Shown: positions 46,432 through 56,569 of the stretch, in pieces | Layout: each line of letters begins with the position of its first letter | How positions within the stretch are numbered: the stretch's first letter is position 1 | Assembly (NCBI RefSeq): GCF_004770765.1 | Contig: NZ_RQFK01000011.1 | Location: 124,001 to 188,000, forward strand | Length of the DNA: 64,000 nucleotides | Source: Leptospira noumeaensis | GTDB taxonomy: Bacteria; Spirochaetota; Leptospiria; Leptospirales; Leptospiraceae | Reading direction: 5' to 3' | Position numbers and translations under genes: made by a program | The notes under the pieces: generated by a model | What the model was told of the DNA's origin: nothing | The model's database searches: none | The model's input: the letters and a program-made list of their open reading frames with translations, nothing else

Positions 46432-46461
46432 ATAGGCTAAAATAGGAAGGCTAGGTGTCAA
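46432..46461 (-). promoter_or_regulatory. Predicted promoter for the tRNA-Cys/tRNA-Leu unit
   Basis: On the minus strand a perfect -35 TTGACA is followed after 18 bases by GCCTAT, a weak -10. It ends 15 bases before the tRNA-Cys 5' end. The -10 is poor, so the call rests mostly on the -35 and position. Confidence 0.4.
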
Positions 46462-46549
46462 ATGGAAACTGAATTCACTTTTCATCGGATTGTAACATTT
46501 CTCCAGAAAATCAAATTGCCTAAGCTTTCAAAGAGGATGGGCTGTAAAT

Positions 46550-46960
46550 ATGAACCGAATGACCCTTCTCACTATATCAATTTTAGCAATTCTCACACAA
46601 AATTCTTATGCGGATACGGTGACAATAAAGGCAACAAAAGAGGTAATGGAAAATGTAAAAACTTCCTCACCGACTGCCAATTATGTTTTAGTTGAATCAA
46701 AAGACGGCACCAAACAAGCGTTTAAGAAAGCCGCTGTCAATGTAGTTTCTCTTCCTGTGGTTTGGGAAGAAACTAAGGAAGAAAAACCAGGAGTTTTTGC
46801 GTCGCTTTTTGCTTCCAATGGAACCAAAGAAACACCAAAGACAGAATCCACAAATCCGGAAGAACCAAAAGAAAACCCCGAAAACCAAAGTTTTTTCAAA
46901 AGAAAGTTACCGGAATTGGCAATTGGCGGAATGGTTATTCTCTGGCTTCTTCTCCCATAA
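46550..46960 (+). CDS. Small exported or membrane protein of unknown function
   Basis: A 136-residue protein with a signal peptide (MTLLTISILAILTQNSYADT), an SH3-like or beta segment (TVTIKATKEVMENVKTSS), a Pro/Glu/Lys-rich linker (about 80-115) and a C-terminal membrane helix (ELAIGGMVILWLLLP). The pattern suggests an extracytoplasmic domain tethered to the inner membrane by its C terminus. I do not recognise the family. The GAGG just before the ATG is a plausible ribosome-binding site. A hairpin terminator follows directly. Confidence 0.72.
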   Translation: MNRMTLLTISILAILTQNSYADTVTIKATKEVMENVKTSSPTANYVLVESKDGTKQAFKKAAVNVVSLPVVWEETKEEKPGVFASLFASNGTKETPKTESTNPEEPKENPENQSFFKRKLPELAIGGMVILWLLLP

Positions 46961-46969
46961 AAAATCTTC

Positions 46970-47000
46970 AGTAGTATTTTGATTTCATCAAAATACTACT
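46970..47000. terminator. Bidirectional hairpin terminator
   Basis: A perfect 14-base-pair inverted repeat (AGTAGTATTTTGAT and its complement) with a 3-base loop lies between two convergent genes. The plus strand continues with TTGACC; the minus strand continues with TGAAG and then a T6 run, so it best fits termination of guaA and probably also of the plus-strand gene. Confidence 0.8.
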
Positions 47001-47006
47001 TTGACC

Positions 47007-48806
<1,800 letters not shown>

Positions 48807-48848
48807 GGGATGATTCCAAAATAATTTTGCAATTGTCGGGGTAAACAA

Positions 48849-49250
48849 ATGTCGGAAAAAAAATCAGAATCTTCTTACGAGGACAAACAAGACCATATCC
48901 CGTCCTGGAAAACCCCAGAAATCGAATGGTTTGCCAATGTGTATGCCGGAAAAGAATACAATATTGAATTCACCATCCCCGAATTCACTGCGGTTTGCCC
49001 AAAAACCGGACTTCCCGACTTTGGAACCATATATATCGATTACATCCCTAGGATGCGTTGTGTTGAGTTAAAATCCCTCAAAGAATACATGATGTCCTTC
49101 CGAAATATAGGAATTTTCCATGAAAACGTTGTGAACAAAATCCTCGAAGACTTTGTTTTGGCCGTAGATCCCCTATATGTAAAAGTGGTGGGTGATTACA
49201 ATGTTCGGGGTGGAGTCAAAACTGTCGTAAAACGAGAGTACAAAGCCTAA
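48849..49250 (+). CDS. queF: NADPH-dependent 7-cyano-7-deazaguanine reductase QueF
   Basis: A 133-residue unimodular QueF. The catalytic cysteine C50 is in FTAVCPKTGLPDFG, with D57 after it, and the substrate/NADPH motif CVELKSLKEYMMSFRNIGIFHE is complete. It reduces preQ0 to preQ1 for queuosine in tRNA. It is divergent from guaA by 42 bases and abuts the SemiSWEET gene (stop TAA then ATG), so the three genes that follow form one operon. No preQ1 riboswitch fits in the short upstream gap. Confidence 0.95.
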   Translation: MSEKKSESSYEDKQDHIPSWKTPEIEWFANVYAGKEYNIEFTIPEFTAVCPKTGLPDFGTIYIDYIPRMRCVELKSLKEYMMSFRNIGIFHENVVNKILEDFVLAVDPLYVKVVGDYNVRGGVKTVVKREYKA

Positions 49251-49505
49251 ATGGAAAATCTCATCGGCTACGTTGCCGCTTTTTTAACGACAGTCTCCTT
49301 TCTCCCACAAGTATTACGAGTGGTGATGACCAAACAAACCCGAGATATCAGTCGGAATATGTACATTATGTTTTTTATTGGTGTACTTTTGTGGTTTGTG
49401 TATGGAGTTTTAAAATCCGATTTGCCCATCATTCTCGCAAACGCAGTCACTATATTTTTTGTATCCATTATTTTATATTATAAACTGAGAGAGAACGTAT
49501 CATGA
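49251..49505 (+). CDS. SemiSWEET sugar transporter
   Basis: An 84-residue protein with three membrane helices (about 4-21, 39-58, 61-78) and the PQ motif in TVSFLPQVLRV. It is nearly identical, from memory, to the L. biflexa SemiSWEET whose crystal structure showed a homodimeric sugar carrier with a central substrate pocket. The conserved Asn and Trp of the pocket (NAVTIFF, LLWFVYG) are present. It abuts queF and overlaps the ferredoxin gene by four bases (ATGA), an odd pairing for a sugar carrier. Substrate is probably glucose or a small sugar. Confidence 0.95.
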   Translation: MENLIGYVAAFLTTVSFLPQVLRVVMTKQTRDISRNMYIMFFIGVLLWFVYGVLKSDLPIILANAVTIFFVSIILYYKLRENVS

Positions 49506-49720
49506 GAAAAGCTTATGTAGACAAAGACAATTGTACTTCTTGTAACCAATGCGCTGATAATTTACCAAAATACTTTATGATGGATGAGGATGATGTTTCC
49601 CAAACGCATATTGCAGGGGAAGCCATCAACGATGCGATGATCCCAGATGAAGACGAAAAAAAAGTGCAAAAGGAAATGGATGAATGCCCAGGGGAATGCA
49701 TCCACTGGAAAAAACATTAA
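49502..49720 (+). CDS. Ferredoxin, single [4Fe-4S] or [3Fe-4S] type
   Basis: A 72-residue acidic protein with C11-x2-C14-x2-C17 and a final cysteine pair in DECPGECIHW, the pattern of Thermotoga/Desulfovibrio-type monocluster ferredoxins. The N-terminal strand MRKAYVDKDNCTSC matches the family well. It is a small electron carrier; the redox partner is unknown, though the adjacent QueF takes NADPH directly and does not need it. Its start overlaps the SemiSWEET stop. Nine bases separate it from the convergent LysR gene. Confidence 0.9.
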   Translation: MRKAYVDKDNCTSCNQCADNLPKYFMMDEDDVSQTHIAGEAINDAMIPDEDEKKVQKEMDECPGECIHWKKH

Positions 49721-49729
49721 TCTAAGCCT

Positions 49730-50614
49730 TTAACCATTCATCCAATGGTGAAAGGTTCGAAATTTTTCTTCTAAAAAATCGATATCCTCTTCTCGACTCA
49801 CTAGATACAGTTGGTTCTCAAAACCCTGGCAATCTTTTTCATTTGTATACAATGAAGATTTTTTCCCAAGTAAATACGTAGGCAAAACCGAAACACCGCT
49901 GCCAAGTTCCAATGCCGTCTTGATATCATGAAGATTCGGTAACACCGAATACTCTTTCAATTTCGGACGAGAGTCAAAGTTTACCTTCCAGAACCTACGA
50001 ACAATCGCAAAGTCTTCGCTATACACGAACCAATGTTGGTTTTCCATCCAAGTTTTGATCATTTCATTTTTGGGTTTGATTTGTCCACGAAAAGGGAAAT
50101 TGTCTTTCGAACTGATGGATTTTGATGCCACAAATACAAATTTTTCCTTGTATAATCCTTCTAACAAAACTCCAGGAACACTTAACTTTTGATTGGTGAT
50201 GACTAGATCGATTTCCTTTTTTTCCAAAGAATCCAAAAGTTCAGGAGGATGACCGTACAGTACATGAAAACTTTCCCCCGATGCAGAAAGTTTAGGCAAA
50301 ATTTTTTCTAAAAAAATCTCCTTGGCAGAACCAATCCGGATTTTGCCTATTTTTTCTTTGGGTCGAATTGTCCCTTCCATACGTTCTAATTCTTCAATGG
50401 GGCCTGCAATCTGCACATACAAACGTTTGGCGGCATCAGTGGGAATTAAATCTCTAGATGTGCGACGAAATAAAACTTCTTTTCTATGCCTTTCCAATGA
50501 TTGTAAATGTAAACTGAGTGCCGGTTGGGATAACCCAAGAATTTTCCCCGCTTTCGTTAAATTTCTCTCCCGGTAGATAAGGTAAAAACTCTGGTACAAT
50601 TCGATGGGATTCAT
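49730..50614 (-). CDS. LysR-type transcriptional regulator
   Basis: A 294-residue LTTR. The N-terminal winged HTH has LYQSFYLIYRERNLTKAGKILGLSQPALSLHLQSLERH, and residues from about 90 form the effector-binding PBP-like domain (IRIGSAKEIFLEKILPKL, GSGVSVLPTYL). It is divergently transcribed from a DJ-1/PfpI protein gene across 137 bases holding AT-rich dyads, so that gene is the likely target. The ligand is unknown; oxidative or aldehyde stress would fit the DJ-1 partner. Confidence 0.93.
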   Translation of the reverse strand: MNPIELYQSFYLIYRERNLTKAGKILGLSQPALSLHLQSLERHRKEVLFRRTSRDLIPTDAAKRLYVQIAGPIEELERMEGTIRPKEKIGKIRIGSAKEIFLEKILPKLSASGESFHVLYGHPPELLDSLEKKEIDLVITNQKLSVPGVLLEGLYKEKFVFVASKSISSKDNFPFRGQIKPKNEMIKTWMENQHWFVYSEDFAIVRRFWKVNFDSRPKLKEYSVLPNLHDIKTALELGSGVSVLPTYLLGKKSSLYTNEKDCQGFENQLYLVSREEDIDFLEEKFRTFHHWMNG

Positions 50615-50620
50615 CTTGGT

Positions 50621-50672
50621 ATAATATTATTAATAACAAGGAATAAACACCATCATATTTTTAATAATAACT
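50621..50672. promoter_or_regulatory. AT-rich dyads between the LysR and DJ-1 genes
   Basis: A perfect palindrome TTATTAATAA (50627-50636) and a second, imperfect copy TTTAATAATAA near 50660-50670 lie about 30 bases apart in the divergent gap. The spacing is close to three helical turns, as expected for LysR recall and activation sites. The assignment is inference. Confidence 0.35.
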
Positions 50673-50751
50673 TTCTCTTGTCTAAAAAAACAGATAAGGA
50701 AATATTTTCTTTATAGAGTGATTCAATAAAAGGAATCAAAGAGAGGATCCA

Positions 50752-51420
50752 ATGAAAAAAGTATTATTTGTATTAACAAGCCACGGAGAAAAAGGAAACG
50801 CCGGTTCCACTGGTTACCATTTGGGAGAAGTAGCTCACCCATGGAAGGTCTTACACGACGCCGGTGTGGAAATGGATTTGGTAAGTCCGAAAGGGGGAGA
50901 ACCTCCTGTGGATGGATTTGATTTGGAGGATGCGGCAAACCAAGAATTTTGGAACCATCCCGTATATAAAGAAAAACGAATCCATACCAAAACACCAAAT
51001 GATATAAAGGCAAACGACTACTCTGCCATTTATTTTGCCGGCGGACACGGAACCATGTGGGACTTCCCTGACAACAAAGAACTCCAAGACCTAACTCGGA
51101 CTATCTATGAATCAGGAGGGATTGTAGGCGCCGTTTGTCACGGACCATCGGCACTTGTCAATGTCACCCTGTCTGATGGATCGAAACTGATAGCAGGAAA
51201 ACGAGTGAATGGATTTTCCAATGAAGAAGAAGAGATTGTGAAACTGGAAAGTGTGGTTCCTTTTCTTTTGGAAAACAAACTGATTGCTGCGGGCGGAAAG
51301 TATTCCAAATCAGCGCCTTGGAACTCTCATGTGGAAGTGGATTCAAGACTTGTGACAGGACAAAATCCACAGTCAGCAAAAGCAGTTGGAGAGGCCATCC
51401 TTAGTTTATTAAAAAATTAA
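50752..51420 (+). CDS. DJ-1/PfpI family protein (Hsp31/glyoxalase III type)
   Basis: A 222-residue protein with the nucleophilic elbow GGIVGAVCHGPSALVNV (Cys followed by His), an upstream acidic residue in FAGGHGTMWD and the C-terminal VDSRLVTGQNPQSAKAVGEA typical of the Hsp31/GATase1-like group. Members act as holding chaperones, deglycases or glyoxalases. A GAGAGGA ribosome-binding site lies seven bases before the ATG. It is monocistronic and probably controlled by the divergent LysR protein. Confidence 0.92.
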   Translation: MKKVLFVLTSHGEKGNAGSTGYHLGEVAHPWKVLHDAGVEMDLVSPKGGEPPVDGFDLEDAANQEFWNHPVYKEKRIHTKTPNDIKANDYSAIYFAGGHGTMWDFPDNKELQDLTRTIYESGGIVGAVCHGPSALVNVTLSDGSKLIAGKRVNGFSNEEEEIVKLESVVPFLLENKLIAAGGKYSKSAPWNSHVEVDSRLVTGQNPQSAKAVGEAILSLLKN

Positions 51421-51469
51421 GAATTTAGGTTTTCCTTTTGAGTCGATTCCAATCGATTCAGATTTTAGA

Positions 51470-52879
51470 TCAGGGCTCCGTGTGCGTAGGCAGACGAGGC
51501 CCTTTGGTTTTCTTTTCTTTTAAACCTAACATATCTTTAACAATTCCAAATACATCCTTTACGGATTCAAACTTGTGTTTTTTTCCTGTTGGGTCATAAA
51601 CAAAACCAATGGTATTCATCTCAGGGTTTCCATTCCAATACCCATGACCGTGGATCTTTGATTGTGATTTGGTAAATAACTCCCCTTTTCTGGTTCCACT
51701 AAAGAATAATGACTGTTTTGTGTAAAAAATTCCCAAAGCCTGCGGGTGGATTTTCTTTTGAAGGAAACCTGTATCAATTTCCCCAGGAATTGTCTTTCCC
51801 AATTCACCTAATGGCTCACTTTTAGAAGCGGAAGATGAAATCCATTCGGCTCCTGGACAAGCCTTGAGAATTTCAGAGACAATCGATTGGACTTCCGTTT
51901 CTGGTATTTGGAAACCGGAGCCTGGTAAAAGAATGGCTGTGCCACCAGAACTTTTAAAGGTTAAATTGTAGGTGCCAGCTTCATCATTGATATAACCTTT
52001 TTGTTTCAAAACCACATTCGGTGCACAAATAGAATCAGCAGAATGAAAGCCGTGATCAGAAACAATCACGATAGCCGGTCCTTTGGGAGTGAAGGCTCCT
52101 ACCGATTGCAAAAAAGAAAAGATGGACTGGTCAAGTTCCGAAAGTCGTGAAAGGGCTCTTTCTGATCCTGGGCCAAATCCATGGTGGTTGGTATCCAAAT
52201 CCGTAGTGTAAACCAACATCAGATCCGGTTTTTTATTTTGAAAGAGCCAAGTGGCTGTTTTTAATTTCACTTCATCTTTTGAGACGTCGTTTAACGGAGA
52301 TCCTACGGCAAGTTCTGCTTCTTTATGAAGATCCTTTGTGGAAAGCACTCGAAGGAGTTTGTCATCCTCTGGGATTTTTTTTCTCCAGTATTGGGGAAGG
52401 TTCCAATCAATCCCAGCACCCACAGTGACAGGCCAAAATACATTCGCAGTGGTTTTGTGATTCTCTTTTGCTAAATCCCAAAGTGTGGGACTTGAGATAT
52501 CTTCCGCATACCACATCCATCCCCCATCATTTTTTTCAAAAGGATCGGACAAGGTATTGTTGTAGATTCCATGTTCTGCAGGATCTTTTCCCGTCACCAT
52601 AGAGGTATGTGCTGGATAAGTAACCGAAGGATTGATGGTTGCAATTTCGGAAACTCCGTATTTCTGAAAGAGTTCGCTTAGGTGGGGGAAATAAGAATGG
52701 TATTTGGGATCTGACCAGTAGTAAGCTGGAAACCCATCAATAGACAAAACAATCGTTTGGCGAATCTTTGCAGACTTTCCAGTATGTTTTTCCAATGTTT
52801 TTTTAGGTTTCGCATCTATGGAAAAAACACCGAAAAGGACCATCAAAATCCCAAAGGCTGAAACCAAACGAACATGCAT
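51470..52879 (-). CDS. Type I phosphodiesterase/nucleotide pyrophosphatase (ENPP family), exported
   Basis: About 469 residues from the ATG at 52879, with a signal peptide (MHVRLVSAFGILMVLFGVFS). The alkaline-phosphatase-superfamily core has SIDGFPAYYW, NPSVTYPAHTSMVTGKDPAEHGIYN (catalytic Thr in TYPAHT) and the metal-binding DLDTNHHGFGP and VSDHGFHSAD. It should hydrolyse phosphodiesters or pyrophosphates in the periplasm, possibly from nucleotides or lipids. An open frame upstream (to 52996) overlaps the fliM region and is rejected. It is the last gene of the argH-ppi-fliM run. Confidence 0.9.
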   Translation of the reverse strand: MHVRLVSAFGILMVLFGVFSIDAKPKKTLEKHTGKSAKIRQTIVLSIDGFPAYYWSDPKYHSYFPHLSELFQKYGVSEIATINPSVTYPAHTSMVTGKDPAEHGIYNNTLSDPFEKNDGGWMWYAEDISSPTLWDLAKENHKTTANVFWPVTVGAGIDWNLPQYWRKKIPEDDKLLRVLSTKDLHKEAELAVGSPLNDVSKDEVKLKTATWLFQNKKPDLMLVYTTDLDTNHHGFGPGSERALSRLSELDQSIFSFLQSVGAFTPKGPAIVIVSDHGFHSADSICAPNVVLKQKGYINDEAGTYNLTFKSSGGTAILLPGSGFQIPETEVQSIVSEILKACPGAEWISSSASKSEPLGELGKTIPGEIDTGFLQKKIHPQALGIFYTKQSLFFSGTRKGELFTKSQSKIHGHGYWNGNPEMNTIGFVYDPTGKKHKFESVKDVFGIVKDMLGLKEKKTKGPRLPTHTEP

Positions 52880-53016
52880 TTCCAAGGATAAAAATACCTG
52901 AGAGACAATTTCTAAAGAGAATGAAATTGGATGCAAAAGCCTCCCGAAAGCGGAAAATCTTTTCAATCTTTTCTCTGATCTTTCTAATCTTCGCATAAAC
53001 TCTGTTTAGCGAAAAA

Positions 53017-54042
53017 TCAGTATTCTTGTTCCGATCTTGTAGATCCAAGGAGTTCGTCTGGAATGTCCTCAATGCTATCCCCAATTTGGATGGCGAGGCG
53101 GTTCCCCACGCGGCCCGGTGTGGCCTTGAACTTACTGCGATCCCCTACTTTTACCATAAGGTCGGTTTTAATCGGTGTGTTTTCCAGTTTGATCACATCC
53201 CCCACATGTAAGTTCATGAGATCATTCAGAGAGATGTCCACGCTTCCCACTTCAGAAATCAGAGGGATTTTGACTTGGTCGAGTCGCTCTTGGATGACGG
53301 CTCGGTTTTCGTCCACTTCCCCTTTACGAATCGAGGAATACCAATACTGCGCAGAAAGTTTATTGATGATTGGTTCAATCGTGATGTAGGGAATACAAAG
53401 GTTTGTCATCCCTTCTACTTCTCCCACTTTGGTTTCTAGGGTAATTAATACCACCATGTCATTGGGTGGAACAACTTGAGCAAACTGTGGGTTTGTTTCG
53501 ATGTTTCCAAGTCGTGGACGTAAATCGATTACCGTGGACCAAGACTCTCGTAAGTTTCCAAGAATCCTAACAATGATCCCTTCCATTACCGATAACTCGA
53601 TATCAGAAAGTTCGCGGTTTACCTTTGAGGACTCACCCTTGCCACCAAACAAACGATCGATGATGGTGAAGGAAATGGATGGATCGATTTCTAAAATCGC
53701 AGACCCGCGGAGTGGATCCATATTGATCACCGCAAGTGTGGTGGGGTTCGGGATGGAACGAATGAATTCTTCGTAGGTTAACTGATCCACCGAAGCCACG
53801 TGCACCACAACCAGGGCTCGTAACTGAGCAGATAAACCGGTGGTTGCCAAACGGGCAAAGGTCTCGTGCATCATCTGGAGTGTACGAATTTGGTCTTTTG
53901 AAAATTTATCCGGACGTTTGAAGTCGTAGATTTTGACTTTCTTTTGCTCCCCAACCGATGAGTATTCATCCTCCGAAACTTCGCCAGAGGAGATGGCATT
54001 TAACAGGGCATCAATTTCGTCTTGGGAAAGGATTTCCGTCAT
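53017..54042 (-). CDS. fliM: Flagellar motor switch protein FliM
   Basis: A 341-residue switch protein. The N-terminal CheY-docking peptide LSQDEIDALLNAI is followed by a CheC-like middle domain (about 50-230) and a C-terminal SpoA domain with SLNDLMNLHVGDVIKLENTP. It forms the C ring of the periplasmic flagella with FliG and FliN and receives the CheY-P signal. It overlaps the preceding gene by four bases. FliN is encoded separately about 8.5 kb further on, so the switch genes are scattered. Confidence 0.97.
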   Translation of the reverse strand: MTEILSQDEIDALLNAISSGEVSEDEYSSVGEQKKVKIYDFKRPDKFSKDQIRTLQMMHETFARLATTGLSAQLRALVVVHVASVDQLTYEEFIRSIPNPTTLAVINMDPLRGSAILEIDPSISFTIIDRLFGGKGESSKVNRELSDIELSVMEGIIVRILGNLRESWSTVIDLRPRLGNIETNPQFAQVVPPNDMVVLITLETKVGEVEGMTNLCIPYITIEPIINKLSAQYWYSSIRKGEVDENRAVIQERLDQVKIPLISEVGSVDISLNDLMNLHVGDVIKLENTPIKTDLMVKVGDRSKFKATPGRVGNRLAIQIGDSIEDIPDELLGSTRSEQEY

Positions 54043-55028
54043 TTTTTTACCTTTACGAGTAAGTTTTTAATCTGCCAAAATCCAACTCGGCTTCCTTCTT
54101 CTTGTCGCAAGGTGTATATATATTCGTACCTTGTTTTGAACCGACCCATCATTCTTTCTACGTAAACTTGAACTCGGGCATCTCGTTTGGACGGATAGTC
54201 CACGTTCATGACCTTAAAGTATTTTAAAACACCGGAGGGTGTCTCCGTCAAATACTCTTTGAAATCTTCAATGATTGTTTCGCGTTCGCCAAGACCGGCT
54301 TCGGTATAGGCACTGCTGTAACGATCATAAGCTAAAATATATTCTGAAAAATCGATCCACTTAAAATGGTATTCCCAATGTTTCTTCATCTCCGCACCGA
54401 GAAATAGGAAGATGGTTTCTTCTGGAGAAAGCCCGCCATTTTCAGTAATTTGGCGAGTGACTGTTTCCTTTCTTTCTGCTTTGGAATTCTGGAATAAAAA
54501 ACCGACTGTATTCTGTGAACGAAGGAAAGCTGATTTATCTTCCGTATAGTTGGGATAAAAATACCCGGTCACATAGAACTTATTTTCCGGTAAAAAACTA
54601 TAATGTTCATCCAGGTAAATCGTCTTGGAAAAAGATTCATTTCTATGGAGGCTTACTTCTTTATTTTCATCTCCCACCAAATTGACGATGGTTGTCCTTC
54701 GTTTGAGGATGGGATCTGGAAATTCAGGATCTTCAATGGGTGTTAGGATGCGGTCATTTTCGTCTTTTACAATGATTTGGAAAGAATACCGGTAATCAAA
54801 GGAAGGAAAGATACGAACCACTTCTTTTCCCGTATTGGTCACAGTAAAGGTAAGCGGTACTCGTTCTCCGGCTTGGTAACTCCGTTTGGTTAAGGAAAGG
54901 CTGATTTTTGACTGTAGAGAGACAAAATTATCAATTCTCTCTCCCCTGGCATCTCTGTCAGGAAATGCATAGAGGGAATCTACCAAGAGAAATCCTAAAA
55001 TCATGAAATTTCGGAGAGACCGCCGCAT
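54039..55028 (-). CDS. Exported protein of unknown function, beside fliM
   Basis: About 329 residues from the ATG at 55028 with a signal peptide (NFMILGFLLVDSLYAFPD). Residues about 40-150 form a BsuPI-like or Ig-type beta domain (ERVPLTFTVTNTGKEVVRIF and SKTIYLDEHYSFLP). The second half (about 190-329) resembles an NTF2-like fold with SEYILAYDRYSSAYTE and YEYIYTLRQEEGSRVGFW. I recognise no named family. The open frame further upstream (to 55100) overlaps the next gene and is not used. It is coupled to fliM by an overlap; a link to flagella is possible but unproven. Confidence 0.75.
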   Translation of the reverse strand: MRRSLRNFMILGFLLVDSLYAFPDRDARGERIDNFVSLQSKISLSLTKRSYQAGERVPLTFTVTNTGKEVVRIFPSFDYRYSFQIIVKDENDRILTPIEDPEFPDPILKRRTTIVNLVGDENKEVSLHRNESFSKTIYLDEHYSFLPENKFYVTGYFYPNYTEDKSAFLRSQNTVGFLFQNSKAERKETVTRQITENGGLSPEETIFLFLGAEMKKHWEYHFKWIDFSEYILAYDRYSSAYTEAGLGERETIIEDFKEYLTETPSGVLKYFKVMNVDYPSKRDARVQVYVERMMGRFKTRYEYIYTLRQEEGSRVGFWQIKNLLVKVKK

Positions 55029-55089
55029 ACAGTTTAAGATTTCGGCAGAACTTGAAATTTTCGAAAGAAATTTTAGGACATAAAACTTG

Positions 55090-55689
55090 TTAACCAGCAC
55101 TCATTTTGGCTTCTTCCAAAATATAATCAGCAATACGGATGAGCCTTGTCGTGATCCCCACTAGTTTTTTGTATTGGTAGTAGTTTTCCCTTTGTTTGTC
55201 TAAATGTGGTTCCACAAGGGCTACCGTTTTTGAGGAAACTTTTAGGTTTTTGATCTCATTTTCCGTCACCCCATAGAGATTGGCTTCGGAAACAAAACGA
55301 TTCAGCTCTTTCACCAAACTCTCGTCAGTGAGATCCTGAATTTCAAATACCTTTTCAATTTTTAAAATAAAATCAGTTAACGTTTTTTTAATTTTAGATT
55401 CTTCTTCTGTCGGGCGGCGTTTGGATGTGACCTGGTTTAGGGATTCGTATCTTTCCAAAGCCGTTTCATACAATTGGCTCATTTTTGATTTTTGGCCGAG
55501 GATGAAACTGATAAAACTAAGGAGTCCCACGAAAGTATCAGGGTAACGATTGATTCCCCCAATTTCATCGAGTGCATTCGCAAATCCTTCTTCATTATGC
55601 GGTACGGTCGTAATGAACTTTAACACCGGTTCCACGGAGGAACCCGATGTGTATTTTTGAATGACCTCGATTCCTTCTAAGTAGTTCAT
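55090..55689 (-). CDS. Helical protein of unknown function
   Basis: A 199-residue, mostly alpha-helical soluble protein without signal or membrane segments apart from one hydrophobic stretch (TFVGLLSFISFILGQ, about 52-66). Charged helices with heptad-like spacing follow (about 85-125 and 165-195). I recognise no domain. It overlaps the cyclophilin gene by four bases (ATGA) and is followed by an exported protein and fliM. The role is unknown; context suggests envelope or flagellar assembly. Confidence 0.72.
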   Translation of the reverse strand: MNYLEGIEVIQKYTSGSSVEPVLKFITTVPHNEEGFANALDEIGGINRYPDTFVGLLSFISFILGQKSKMSQLYETALERYESLNQVTSKRRPTEEESKIKKTLTDFILKIEKVFEIQDLTDESLVKELNRFVSEANLYGVTENEIKNLKVSSKTVALVEPHLDKQRENYYQYKKLVGITTRLIRIADYILEEAKMSAG

Positions 55690-56567
55690 TGGCGTTTGTC
55701 GATGATGAGAACCTTACGGATGGTTGTCTGTAGGTTGCCTTTTTCAATGATTCGGTCAAGCACATCGTACCCGGTAACCAAAAATCCAAATACGGTATGA
55801 AGTCCATCGAGATGGGGAGTGTCCACTTGGTTGATAAAAAACTGTGACCCGTTGGTATTAGGACCTGCATTTGCCATCGCAAGAGAACCACGAACTGCTT
55901 TTTGACTAGGAAGTGCTTCGTTATAACGATAACCCACTCGGTGTAAAACTTCTAAAACTGGTAATTCCATGGCCTCTTGGTAAGCCTTTTCTACCTCAGT
56001 TCGTTTTTCTTCAAACTCAGCTCGCGATTGGATTTTGAATTCTGTGAGAACAGCACGTTGTAATTGGGATTGGTATTGGGGTGCGTCTTTGATTTTGAGT
56101 TTGTCAAGACCAAGTGCCTTTCCATTGATTTCATCTTCTGTTTGGTATCCAGGCCCACCGGTTCCATCACCACGAGGGCACCCACCTTGTGCCATAAAGT
56201 TTTCAATCACTCTGTGGAATTTTAAACCATCGTAGAACGGTCGTCTTTCGGAACCTTTATCGGTTATAAAGTCTTTTTCGCCTTGGGCCAAATCGATAAA
56301 GTTCTGCACCGTTTTAGGAGCTGCTTTATCATAAAGCTCTAAAACCAAATCCCCTGCTGAGGTATTGAACACAGCGTAAATGGCTGGTTTTTCAGGTAGT
56401 TTAACAGTGGTAACATCTTGTCGTTTGACTATGACTTTGGAAGGAGAATAAGAAACCGGTTCATATGTGATTTTTTTGAAAGTTTGGTCACTACAGAAAA
56501 TGGTTTGGGAAAGAGCCAGAAAGAGAAAGGCAAAAAATGGGGCTTTGTTGATTACAATGGATTTCAT
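55686..56567 (-). CDS. Cyclophilin-type peptidyl-prolyl cis-trans isomerase, exported
   Basis: A 293-residue protein with a signal peptide (FFAFLFLALSQTIFCS) and a cyclophilin domain from about 65: VFNTSAGDLVLELYDKAAPKTVQNF, FHRVIENFMAQGGCPRGDGTGGPGYQTEDE and GSLAMANAGPNTNGSQFFI. Active-site Arg, Phe, Gln and the SQFFI motif are intact. An insert of about 70 charged residues (about 150-220) lies between the catalytic halves, longer than in PpiA. It follows argH by two bases and begins an envelope-type run. The insert may bind a partner. Confidence 0.92.
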   Translation of the reverse strand: MKSIVINKAPFFAFLFLALSQTIFCSDQTFKKITYEPVSYSPSKVIVKRQDVTTVKLPEKPAIYAVFNTSAGDLVLELYDKAAPKTVQNFIDLAQGEKDFITDKGSERRPFYDGLKFHRVIENFMAQGGCPRGDGTGGPGYQTEDEINGKALGLDKLKIKDAPQYQSQLQRAVLTEFKIQSRAEFEEKRTEVEKAYQEAMELPVLEVLHRVGYRYNEALPSQKAVRGSLAMANAGPNTNGSQFFINQVDTPHLDGLHTVFGFLVTGYDVLDRIIEKGNLQTTIRKVLIIDKRQ

Positions 56568-56569
56568 AT

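Noticed and set aside
48807..48848. TTG start for guaA at 48848
   Set aside because: It adds 14 residues not seen in the family and the conserved protein begins at the ATG 48806.
51443..51456. TCGATT-CC-AATCGA dyad between the DJ-1 and phosphodiesterase genes
   Set aside because: Its loop of two bases is too short for a stable hairpin and no T run follows.
52880..52996. N-terminal extension of the phosphodiesterase
   Set aside because: Basic, helix-poor and upstream of a clean signal peptide starting at 52879.
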